This document shows positions 30,917-38,785 of a DNA stretch of 53,432 nt, one piece after another. Source of the stretch: Flavobacterium hydatis (GTDB taxonomy: Bacteria; Bacteroidota; Bacteroidia; Flavobacteriales; Flavobacteriaceae); assembly GCF_000737695.1 (NCBI RefSeq), contig NZ_JPRM01000043.1, positions 1 through 53,432 on the forward strand. Reading direction: 5' to 3'. A program made the translations under genes and the position numbers. Below the pieces are notes generated by a model. The model was not told the origin of the DNA, did not search any database, and saw only the letters and a list, made by a program, of their open reading frames with translations. Each line of letters begins with the position of its first letter. Positions within the stretch are counted from its first letter, which is position 1.

Positions 30917-32245
30917 TTACTCTTTTACGGAGTTACTTTTAGGTATTCTTCTTAATAGAAAAATAGCCACCACAAAAAAGATTCCTAGTATTACAATAGC
31001 TGCACGCGGACTTCCGGTTATTTGATCAATTATACCGTAAACACACATTCCGATTACAATTCCGACTTTTTCAGCCACATCATAAAAACTAAAAAACGAA
31101 GCTGTATCTTCTGTCTCTGGCAATAGTTTAGAATATGTAGAACGTGATAAAGCCTGAATTCCTCCCATTACAAACCCTGCCATCGTTGCCATTACATAAA
31201 AATGTATTGGTAATGTAATAAAAAAGACAAGTACACAAAAAACTGCCCAAATAATATTAATTACGATTAAGGTTGGGATATTACCAAATTTTGCTGAAGC
31301 TCTCGAAGTTAAAACAGCTCCAACAACAGCAACTAATTGTATCAATAAAATACAAATAATTAAACCAGAAGTACTTTCTTCTTTAGATGCCCATTGAATC
31401 TCCTGTGCACCAAAATAAGTAGCTACAAGCATTACCGTTTGTACTGCCATACTCGAAACAAAAAAACCACCTAAATATCTTCGTAACGGAATATTCTGTT
31501 TTAATAATGCCCAAACTTTCTTTAATTCTTTAAACCCATTAAAAACAACAGATTTAGTTAATTTCTCTCCTTTTTCTTTGCTCCCTTTCGGTAAATAATA
31601 ATAGGTATACTGACTAAATAATATCCACCAAACCCCTACCATCAAAAAAGAATAACGCATGGCTTTCATAGCTGCCTCACCATCTGTTCCTGTGATTCCA
31701 AAAAGTTTAGGTTTCATAATCATAGCCAAATTAAGAACCAACAAAATAACACTACCTATATATCCTAAAGAATATCCTTTGGCACTAATTTTATCTTGTT
31801 GCTCTACAAAAGCGATATCTGGTAAGTATGAATTATAAAATACTAAACTTCCCCAATATCCTAATAATCCCAGAAAATAAAATGCTAATCCTACGTATAT
31901 ATTCTCAAGGTTAAACCAATATAAACCCATACAAGATAAAGCCCCCATATAGCAAAAGAACTTCATGAATGATTTTTTATCTCCCACATAATCCGCAATT
32001 CCTGATAATAACGGAGAAATAAAAGAAACGACCAAAAATGCTAATGCTGTTATAAAACTAATCAACGCCGAATTTTTAAGATTCATTCCGAAAACATGAA
32101 TGTAATGATCACGTTCTGAAAACAATGCTTCGTAAAATATTGGAAATACTGCCGACGCTATAGTAAGAGTATAAACAGAGTTAGCCCAATCATAAAATGC
32201 CCAAGCATTTAATAATTTCTTATCTCCTTTTGGTAAGTTTTTCAT
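30917..32245 (-). CDS. UMF1-type MFS transporter (Atg22-like)
   Basis: 442 residues with about 12 membrane helices. NAWAFYDWANSVYTLTIASAVFPIFYEAL at the N-terminus is the signature of the UMF1 (Atg22-like) family; further matches are GIADYVGDKKSFMKFF and the second-half GGIQALSRSTYSKLLPE. The substrate of bacterial UMF1 proteins is not known to me (eukaryotic Atg22 exports amino acids from the vacuole). The gene stands alone, with a two-way terminator at its 3' end. Family call is firm. Confidence 0.9.
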   Translation of the reverse strand: MKNLPKGDKKLLNAWAFYDWANSVYTLTIASAVFPIFYEALFSERDHYIHVFGMNLKNSALISFITALAFLVVSFISPLLSGIADYVGDKKSFMKFFCYMGALSCMGLYWFNLENIYVGLAFYFLGLLGYWGSLVFYNSYLPDIAFVEQQDKISAKGYSLGYIGSVILLVLNLAMIMKPKLFGITGTDGEAAMKAMRYSFLMVGVWWILFSQYTYYYLPKGSKEKGEKLTKSVVFNGFKELKKVWALLKQNIPLRRYLGGFFVSSMAVQTVMLVATYFGAQEIQWASKEESTSGLIICILLIQLVAVVGAVLTSRASAKFGNIPTLIVINIIWAVFCVLVFFITLPIHFYVMATMAGFVMGGIQALSRSTYSKLLPETEDTASFFSFYDVAEKVGIVIGMCVYGIIDQITGSPRAAIVILGIFFVVAIFLLRRIPKSNSVKE

Positions 32246-32508
32246 AAAATTAGTTTTGTTAATAGGCTGCGAATTTATCTATTTATTATTTGTAATTAAA
32301 TACATTTTCGAAAAAACAATGTATTAATAACATGATGCACTTAAAATTTTATCGTTTTAAGAACTCAAAAAACAGTTCTATTTTCTAAAACAAAACCGAT
32401 GCTAATTAATTGCTAATTATAGTCTTATTTGAACACTTTAATAATCTTTTGGGGTAATTACAGCGTGTACATCACAATATTTTTGTTCTAATCTTAAAAA
32501 AATAAACT
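32246..32508. other. Divergent intergenic region
   Basis: AT-rich spacer between the UMF1 gene and a surface lipoprotein gene. One -7-like element (32478-32485) was found on the plus strand and nothing clear on the minus strand. Confidence 0.4.
32478..32485 (+). promoter_or_regulatory. Possible -7 promoter element
   Basis: TATTTTTG matches TAnnTTTG and lies 23 bases before the ATG at 32509. The nearest upstream TTG is 26 bases away, slightly beyond the usual spacing. Confidence 0.4.
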
Positions 32509-34206
32509 ATGAAAAAAGTACTGTACTTATTTATTGCCGGTTTTATCACACTAACATCATGTTCCAGTGATAATGATTTGGGCAAAGACCTATCCGCTAC
32601 TGCGAATGATCCTAGTAGAGTGATTAATACGTCTGGATCTGCTGACGGGGTAACTTATAAGCTTCAAGACTTAGCTATAAACCCTGATTTGACAAAACTT
32701 TCTTCTGAAAATGCAACTATTACTAGTTCTGCAACAGATATGGAAAAAGGTAAATTCGAAGTTGAAACTTCATCTTCTGAAATGAGCGAAAAACTTATCT
32801 CAGGAAATTTAATTTACTTAACTTCTGACAGCGGTAAAGTATATTTCAGAAAAATTTCTAATGTTATTAAAAACAACAATAGCTATTCATTAGAAACAAC
32901 CGAAGCTTATATCGGAGATTTATTTCAAGGAGGTTCTATTGAGCTGTCGATGGATGTACAAGAAAATGAAAAAGCCTTAAGATCTAAAAAAACTTCATTG
33001 CTTACAGCAAAAGGAAACTACGACAATAGTTTCACTTATGATATTTTCAATAACATTACTGAATATAAATCTAACGGATTCAATATGAGTCCAAATACTT
33101 CAGTAAATTCAGTTCTTAGCATGAAAATAGGATTCGGAAAGTCTAAATTACTTCCTAACGAAATAGAAGTGTATTATCAAATTAACAGTGCTATCAACCC
33201 ATATTTTAACTTTGCTGGAGCTGTAAACAAAAAATATACTTATAACCTAATCGATAATGTTCCTGCTAATATTTTAGACTTACTTAAAAAAGTATCAATA
33301 GATGTTACTATTCCTGCTGGAGATCTTTTAGGAGATATTCCTGCAAAAATAAGTATTGACGAAATTGCTTTCCCAATGGAAGTTGAAGCTAACTTATCAA
33401 AAAGTTCACATTTTGCTATTAACTCTAACGGAATATTCAAAATAGGATTTGCTTATTATAATGGTATCCCTGGAAAAAAGAGTCATTTTATCTATGAAAA
33501 TACTATCACAAATTCAAAAATTACCGAAGGTGATTTAGCAGGAGAAGTTAGTACGGATATGAAAATATCAATCAAACCTAAAATTCAATTATTAGATTCT
33601 AATATTTTAGATGTAAAAGGAAATATAGTATTTGGAATAAACAGCTTTACTATCGGAAACGGAAGTTTATCTCAACCATCTGCTTTTGCTTCTACAGGAA
33701 ATTTCTATTCTTCAGGAACTTTCTCTTTTGGAGCTTTGGGATTAACAGTTTATACTACAGAATTATTTAAAGAAAACAAACAATTGTGGAATACTGGAAG
33801 TTTTGCTAAAACTATGACTGTATCTAATTTCAGATCTGTTAAAACTTCTTCATTACCTTGTAGTGGTCTTTATTCTTATGGTTTTGATGTTACTTTAGAT
33901 TACAAATACCCTATTACTGGTAAAACACTTTCTTCTGGTAACTTAGAAGTAACTTATGATGTTTATTCAGATACAGGAACTGTATTAGAAACTGCAAAAA
34001 AAGTAACGGTTGCTGCAAAGGATATCACTGCTAATAGTTTTAAATTTAACCTTTGTATTCCATTCAGAAAAATTAACATTCTTAGTGTTGCAAAAACAAG
34101 TAATATTAAAAACATTACTATCAAAGATGCAAATGGTTACATCGCTACTGGAGTAATTAATCCTGCTACAAATAGCATATACCCACAAATGACTGTTACT
34201 AAATAA
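32509..34206 (+). CDS. Large surface lipoprotein, function unknown
   Basis: 565 residues with a lipoprotein signal (Cys18 in TSC). The residues after the cysteine, SSDNDLGKD, are acidic, as in the lipoprotein export signal described for Bacteroidota, so the protein may face the outside of the cell (inference). The mature part is rich in Ser, Thr, Asn and beta-strand patterns and has no catalytic motif that I recognise. Two cysteines occur late (SLPCSGLY, FNLCIPF) and could form a disulfide. It is flanked by a strong terminator and stands alone. Confidence 0.8.
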   Translation: MKKVLYLFIAGFITLTSCSSDNDLGKDLSATANDPSRVINTSGSADGVTYKLQDLAINPDLTKLSSENATITSSATDMEKGKFEVETSSSEMSEKLISGNLIYLTSDSGKVYFRKISNVIKNNNSYSLETTEAYIGDLFQGGSIELSMDVQENEKALRSKKTSLLTAKGNYDNSFTYDIFNNITEYKSNGFNMSPNTSVNSVLSMKIGFGKSKLLPNEIEVYYQINSAINPYFNFAGAVNKKYTYNLIDNVPANILDLLKKVSIDVTIPAGDLLGDIPAKISIDEIAFPMEVEANLSKSSHFAINSNGIFKIGFAYYNGIPGKKSHFIYENTITNSKITEGDLAGEVSTDMKISIKPKIQLLDSNILDVKGNIVFGINSFTIGNGSLSQPSAFASTGNFYSSGTFSFGALGLTVYTTELFKENKQLWNTGSFAKTMTVSNFRSVKTSSLPCSGLYSYGFDVTLDYKYPITGKTLSSGNLEVTYDVYSDTGTVLETAKKVTVAAKDITANSFKFNLCIPFRKINILSVAKTSNIKNITIKDANGYIATGVINPATNSIYPQMTVTK

Positions 34207-34227
34207 CACTCAAAATAGGTGCTAAAT

Positions 34228-34263
34228 AAAAAAGATTGACTTTAAAAGGTCAATCTTTTTTTT
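34228..34263 (+). terminator. Terminator after the lipoprotein gene
   Basis: AAAAAAGATTGAC and GTCAATCTTTTTT pair with a small TTTAAAAG loop region, followed by a T run. Confidence 0.9.
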
Positions 34264-34290
34264 GTTCTTATAAATAGCGAATCTATTTTG

Positions 34291-34338
34291 AACACGAAGT
34301 TCACAAACCAATTAGCGTCAATTCGTGAAATTCGTGTT
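34291..34338. repeat. Imperfect inverted repeat (AACACGAA type)
   Basis: AACACGAAGTTCACAAA (34291-34307) pairs with TTCGTGAAATTCGTGTT (34322-34338) at 15 of 17 places, loop of 14 bases, followed by a T-rich stretch. It may help end the M48 gene, but similar AACACGAA..TTCGTGTT inverted repeats occur between genes in this group as I recall. Confidence 0.5.
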
Positions 34339-34381
34339 TATTTTTTTATCTATCTAATCGCAACTCAAGCCTAGAAAAATT

Positions 34382-35191
34382 TTACTTAATAATCCCAACT
34401 TTAAGTGCTGTAGCTTTAGCTTCCGGAATTAATGCATTTAAATTAGCAATTCTGGTAGCATCAGACGGGTGTGTACTCAAAAACTCTGGCGTTTGTCCTG
34501 AAGATTGAGCCGACATTCTTTTCCAGAAAGCAATAGATTCATCTGGATTATATCCTGCAATTGCCATAAGTGTTAATCCGATTTTATCAGCTTCGCTTTC
34601 GTTATTTCGGCTAAATGGCAACATCACTCCTACTTGCGAGCCTATTCCATAATATTTCTGCCACATTTCTTGTTTGTCTGCACTCTGGCTACCTGTTACC
34701 GCAGCAACTCCTACTGCACCTAATTGCTGTAATTGAGCAGCACTCATACGTTGTGCTCCATGATTAGCCAAAGCATGCGAAACCTCATGCCCAAGAACTG
34801 TTGCTAAACCAGCATCATCTTTAGTAACTGGTAAAATACCCGAATACACTACAATTTTACCTCCTGGCATACACCAGGCATTCACTTCTTTATTATCTAC
34901 TAGTTTATATTCCCAGCGATAATCTTTAAGATATTGCGATTGCCCTAAATAAGTTAGATACTTCTCGGCAGCTGCTTTAATCTTCATCCCAACAGCTTCA
35001 ACTCGTTTAGCATCGGCAGTACCTGTAATTACTTTATTTTCTTTTATAAAAGTATTATACTGCTGAAACGAAGATGGAAATAACTCACTATTAGAAACAA
35101 AATTAAGACTCTTTTTTCCTGTAACAGGATTTACTGCACATGAATACACTGAAGCTATAGTGAATATTCCCAACAATAATTTATTTCTCAT
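34382..35191 (-). CDS. M48 family metalloprotease lipoprotein
   Basis: 269 residues. Lipoprotein signal with Cys18 (VYSCAVNPVTGKK, typical of this family). The zinc site is HEVSH (135-139) inside VLGHEVSHALANHGAQRMS, and the third ligand is the glutamate of ESEADKIGL near 208. The residues CMPGGKIVVYSGIL before the site are also conserved in M48 (BepA/LoiP-like) proteases. Such enzymes monitor outer-membrane protein assembly in the periplasm. No chaperone-like TPR domain is present, so it is closer to LoiP than BepA. Identity firm, substrates unknown. Confidence 0.94.
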   Translation of the reverse strand: MRNKLLLGIFTIASVYSCAVNPVTGKKSLNFVSNSELFPSSFQQYNTFIKENKVITGTADAKRVEAVGMKIKAAAEKYLTYLGQSQYLKDYRWEYKLVDNKEVNAWCMPGGKIVVYSGILPVTKDDAGLATVLGHEVSHALANHGAQRMSAAQLQQLGAVGVAAVTGSQSADKQEMWQKYYGIGSQVGVMLPFSRNNESEADKIGLTLMAIAGYNPDESIAFWKRMSAQSSGQTPEFLSTHPSDATRIANLNALIPEAKATALKVGIIK

Positions 35192-35213
35192 GACTTTTAT
35201 ATTTTATGACACA

Positions 35214-35221
35214 CAAAAATA
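35214..35221 (-). promoter_or_regulatory. Possible -7 promoter element of the M48 gene
   Basis: On the minus strand TATTTTTG matches TAnnTTTG, 22 bases before the ATG at 35191. A TTG occurs 26 bases further upstream, longer than the usual spacing. Confidence 0.4.
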
Positions 35222-35396
35222 CGATTATTCTAAATTTATTTTTTACACAATTCGCTTAAAAAATATCATAATTAGATTATTATGCTATACTATCGTACTT
35301 ATTAAATTCTAACTTATCAATACATTTTATTAATTATGTTACTTTTATATTTTTAAAATTTGAGTTATAACAAAAGCTCCTTAAAAACATATTATA

Positions 35397-36263
35397 ATGT
35401 CTAAAAAAAAGCCTAGTCCTACAGAGTCATTAAAAGTTCCTCAATTTATAATATTTACAGGCAAACTTCTTAATTTTATTTCGCCTAAACTGGCTACATC
35501 TTATGCGGTAAAACTCTTTATAACTCCAATAAAACACAAAGTTCCAAAAAGAGAACTAGAAATGGATCATAAAAGCATCCAGAATACATTACAAGTTCCT
35601 GCAATTAACAAAGAAATAGTTGTTTACCAGTTTGGCAAAAGCCAAAAAAAGATTTTATTGGTTCATGGTTGGTCAGGTCGTGGTACACAATTATTTAAGA
35701 TTGCCGATGAACTACTCAAGCTTGGTTATGAAACCATAAGTTTTGATGCTCCTGCTCACGGAAAATCTCCTGGAAAAACTACTCACATGGTCGATTTTAT
35801 TGCTTCAATTTTAGAGATTGAAAAACAATACGGACCTTTTGAAGCCGCAGTAGGACATTCATTAGGTGGTATGTCTGTACTAAATGCTATAAAACAGGGA
35901 TTAAATATTAATCGAGCAGTTATTATTGGCAGTGGTGATATTGTTCAGGATATTGTCGATGATTTCGTTGCTAAACTAGAATTAAAGCCAGAAATAAGCA
36001 TTCGTTTACGTGATTATTTTGAAGAAAAACATAACATAAAAATGAATGATTTCTCGGCATATGTAGCTGCTGCCGATGTACATATTCCTATCTTGGTTAT
36101 TCATGATAAAGATGATCCTGAAGTTTCTGTAAAAGCAGGTATTCATATTAATGAGCATTTAAAAAATGGTACGTTAATATTAACCGAAGGATTAGGGCAT
36201 CGCAAAATTTTGGGTAATAACAATGTTATTAATAAAACTGTACAATTTATCGAACATAAGTAA
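35397..36263 (+). CDS. Alpha/beta hydrolase
   Basis: 288 residues, no signal peptide. The fold is shown by LLVHGWSGRGTQLFKIADEL (about 84-103, oxyanion region), TISFDAPAHGKSPGKT, the nucleophile elbow GHSLGG (about 152-157), the acid-bearing strand PILVIHDKDDPEVS (about 237-250) and a late histidine in EGLGHRKIL (about 266-274). It resembles serine esterases or hydrolases of general type. Not obviously linked to its neighbours, although msrB follows 50 bases later on the same strand. Substrate unknown; fold firm. Confidence 0.9.
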   Translation: MSKKKPSPTESLKVPQFIIFTGKLLNFISPKLATSYAVKLFITPIKHKVPKRELEMDHKSIQNTLQVPAINKEIVVYQFGKSQKKILLVHGWSGRGTQLFKIADELLKLGYETISFDAPAHGKSPGKTTHMVDFIASILEIEKQYGPFEAAVGHSLGGMSVLNAIKQGLNINRAVIIGSGDIVQDIVDDFVAKLELKPEISIRLRDYFEEKHNIKMNDFSAYVAAADVHIPILVIHDKDDPEVSVKAGIHINEHLKNGTLILTEGLGHRKILGNNNVINKTVQFIEHK

Positions 36264-36313
36264 CTAATTTTGTTAGTCTTACTTTTTGATAAAATAAATT
36301 AAAATAAAAACAC

Positions 36314-36706
36314 ATGAAATATCCAATCGAAAAAACAGAACAAGAATGGAGAGAACAACTTGGTAATGATCGTTATCATGTGCTTCGCCAAAAAGGAACT
36401 GAACGCCCGCATACTGGAGAATACAATCTTCATTTCGAGAAAGGTGTTTATTGTTGTGGTGCTTGTAATGAACCTTTATTCGAAAGCAATTCAAAATTTG
36501 ATGCGCATTGCGGATGGCCTTCATTTGATGAATCGATTCCCGGAAAAGTTGAATATATCACAGATACGAGTCATGGCATGAAACGAACTGAAATTTTATG
36601 TGCCAATTGCGGAAGTCATTTAGGACATGTATTTAATGATGGTCCAACTGAAACTGGACAACGCTATTGTGTAAATTCTCTATCGATAGATTTTAAAGAC
36701 AAATAG
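36314..36706 (+). CDS. msrB: Peptide-methionine (R)-S-oxide reductase
   Basis: MsrB repairs oxidised methionine (R-sulfoxide) in proteins. The 130 residues have the catalytic Cys119 in QRYCVNS, the zinc ligands Cys48/Cys51 (CGAC) and Cys96/Cys99 (CANC), and HCGWPSFDESI near 65-74. There is no signal peptide, so it should act in the cytoplasm. The stop is 2 bases before the next start, so it is cotranscribed with the endonuclease III-like gene, and both deal with oxidative damage. Identification certain. Confidence 0.97.
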   Translation: MKYPIEKTEQEWREQLGNDRYHVLRQKGTERPHTGEYNLHFEKGVYCCGACNEPLFESNSKFDAHCGWPSFDESIPGKVEYITDTSHGMKRTEILCANCGSHLGHVFNDGPTETGQRYCVNSLSIDFKDK

Positions 36707-36708
36707 TC

Positions 36709-37350
36709 ATGGACTTATTTGGAGATTCCCAAAATTGGAAAGAAAATCTAGAACCGCTACTAGCGAAATATAAAGGGCGAAAACATCCTTTGGATTATAA
36801 AAACACCTATCAATTACTTGTAATGGTGGTATTGTCGGCACAAGATTCTGATGCAAATATCAATACAATTGCGCCTACATTCTTTGCAAAATATTCAAAT
36901 ATACAAAGTCTTGCTGCAACAAATCTAGAAGAACTTTTTACTGACATTAGCAAAGTTAGAAACTACAGAACAAAAGCTGAATGGTTAATAGAAATTGCAA
37001 ATACACTTAAAAAGGATGAAAACATCCCGATGACAATGAAGGATTTAGTTGCTTTAAAAGGCATTGGTAGAAAGTCTGCAAATGTAATTTTGAGAGAATC
37101 AAACAAACCTGCTGAAGGAATAATTGCTGATTTACACGTTATACGAGTTGCTCCAAGAATTGGATTAACAAAAGAATCTAAAGATGGTAATAAAGTCGAA
37201 AAAGAATTAATGCAGGTTTTACCAAAAGATATCTGGGGAGAAATAGGAATGGCAATATCATTTTTAGGAAGAGAAATTTGCCGCCCTAAACCAAAATGCA
37301 ATGAATGTTTGATTAATCCACATTGCAATTATTACCTCAGTTTAAAATAA
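36709..37350 (+). CDS. Endonuclease III-like DNA glycosylase
   Basis: 213 residues of the endonuclease III family, which removes oxidised pyrimidines and cleaves at abasic sites. The helix-hairpin-helix LVALKGIGRKSANVI (113-127) supplies the catalytic lysine (Lys122), and the catalytic aspartate is Asp141 in ADLHVIRV. The C-terminal iron-sulfur cluster ligands are Cys191, Cys197, Cys200 and Cys206; the first spacing is C-x5-C, one residue shorter than the C-x6-C that I know from E. coli Nth. An orthologue of Nth or a close relative. It is translationally close to msrB (2-base gap). Confidence 0.93.
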   Translation: MDLFGDSQNWKENLEPLLAKYKGRKHPLDYKNTYQLLVMVVLSAQDSDANINTIAPTFFAKYSNIQSLAATNLEELFTDISKVRNYRTKAEWLIEIANTLKKDENIPMTMKDLVALKGIGRKSANVILRESNKPAEGIIADLHVIRVAPRIGLTKESKDGNKVEKELMQVLPKDIWGEIGMAISFLGREICRPKPKCNECLINPHCNYYLSLK

Positions 37351-37414
37351 TCACCTCCTCTTATAAATTAAAGAAGACGCACTGCGGTGCGTCTCTACAG
37401 AGTGCGTCACTACA

Positions 37415-37458
37415 AAGCATAAAAAAACCGAGATATGAATCTCGGTTTTTTTATGCTT
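37415..37458. terminator. Two-way terminator
   Basis: AAGCATAAAAAAACCGAGAT (37415-37434) and its exact complement at 37439-37458 form a perfect 20-bp stem with an ATGA loop between convergent genes. A smaller hairpin GACGCAC/GTGCGTC lies just before it. Confidence 0.95.
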
Positions 37459-37469
37459 GTAAAATAATA

Positions 37470-38738
37470 TTACATTTTTGCTTTCAATGCTTTGTATTCA
37501 GCAGTCATTTCAAGTGCGCTGTAAACATTTAAAAGAGTCTTAGAAATATCCTCGTTTTTAGGATCTAACTCAGAAGCTTTTTTAAGGTAAGGAATTGTGC
37601 TTTTGAAAAGGTTATTTCTTTTAGCTTTCAATTCATCATAACGCTTCATATCTTTTGCAGATGTTCCAAGCTTGTTCATTTCATCAATTATAGGTTTTTC
37701 GTCCTCTAATTTTAATGCAGCTAGGTTAATATAAGCATTAGTATAATCAGGTTTAATTTCGATTACTTTATTGTAATATTTCTCAGCATCAGCTGGGTTT
37801 TTAGCATTTCCGCTAAGTACTCCTAAGTTAAAAAGTAAATCAGCATCGTTTGGATTGTTTTTCAAAACCTCACCGATTAATTTTTTATACGTATCGTAAT
37901 CTTTAGTTTCTAAGTATAAATTTGCCTCTGTTAAGATTAATGAAGAATCTTCTGGATTTGCAGCTCTAGCTTCTGCTACTGCTTTTTTAGCTTCTTCAAT
38001 TTTACCACTTTGAACTAAGATAAGAGTAATGTTTTTGTAAATCTCACCTCTTTTAGATGGAGAAACTTCTACTCTTGGTTTTTCATGAGTTCCAATTTTA
38101 ACAGCAAGATCTCTTTCACTTGCAGTATTAAATGCATTTTCTTCTCCTGAAGCTTTATTTGTTGCCAAGTAAGCTGTTCCTTTTCCTGAATAGTTCAGTT
38201 TTTTTAACTCTTCGTACAAAGGTAAAGCAGCTGTATAATCTCCAGCATTTACATAAGTAGAAGCAGCATAATACAAGTTGATAGTATCTTTTTTGTCTAG
38301 CAAATAAGCATCATATATCTTTTTTGCACCATCAGCATTTTTATTAGCTTTTGAATCTGCTATAGCTCCGTTAATCAATCTTCCTTTAATATCAGTGATT
38401 GAAGCAGCAGCTTGAGTTGAATATTTAACTTTTCCTGAAGTTTTTTCTGTATCTATTAATGTTTTATATGCATCTGCAGCAAGTAAAAGATATTTACCTT
38501 CTTCTACTCCTTTTTTTGCCATATCTAAATAAGCATTTCCTTTTACAAAATAATATTGAGCTTGCTCGCTATCTTTTGCATTTACAATTAGGTAATCTGC
38601 TGCATCTAGAATAGTAATAGCCGATTTAGAATCGCCATTTTTCAATGCTTTTTCAGCGTCTTTAATTTGATCTTTTTGAGCAAAAGTAGCTACCGATATC
38701 AATAATGCTGACGCTAGTATTACATATTTACTTTTCAT
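37470..38738 (-). CDS. Exported TPR-repeat protein
   Basis: 422 residues with a signal peptide (MKSKYVILASALLISVATFAQ). The mature part consists of tetratricopeptide repeats from about residue 25 to 415; clear units are KDAEKALKNGDSKSAITILDAA (about 26-47), NVYNPANDADLLFNLGVLSG-like NNPNDADLLFNLGVL, PADAEKYYNKVIEIKPDYTNAYINLAALKL (about 314-343), and KASELDPKNEDISKTLLNVY. A general periplasmic or outer-membrane-associated scaffold. It lies 47 bases downstream of gyrA and may share its transcript, though the functions are not related. Family firm, role unknown. Confidence 0.88.
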   Translation of the reverse strand: MKSKYVILASALLISVATFAQKDQIKDAEKALKNGDSKSAITILDAADYLIVNAKDSEQAQYYFVKGNAYLDMAKKGVEEGKYLLLAADAYKTLIDTEKTSGKVKYSTQAAASITDIKGRLINGAIADSKANKNADGAKKIYDAYLLDKKDTINLYYAASTYVNAGDYTAALPLYEELKKLNYSGKGTAYLATNKASGEENAFNTASERDLAVKIGTHEKPRVEVSPSKRGEIYKNITLILVQSGKIEEAKKAVAEARAANPEDSSLILTEANLYLETKDYDTYKKLIGEVLKNNPNDADLLFNLGVLSGNAKNPADAEKYYNKVIEIKPDYTNAYINLAALKLEDEKPIIDEMNKLGTSAKDMKRYDELKAKRNNLFKSTIPYLKKASELDPKNEDISKTLLNVYSALEMTAEYKALKAKM

Positions 38739-38785
38739 AATTCTAATTTTTGATTTATTTAAATTGTTTGTTGGGTTCTTATTTT

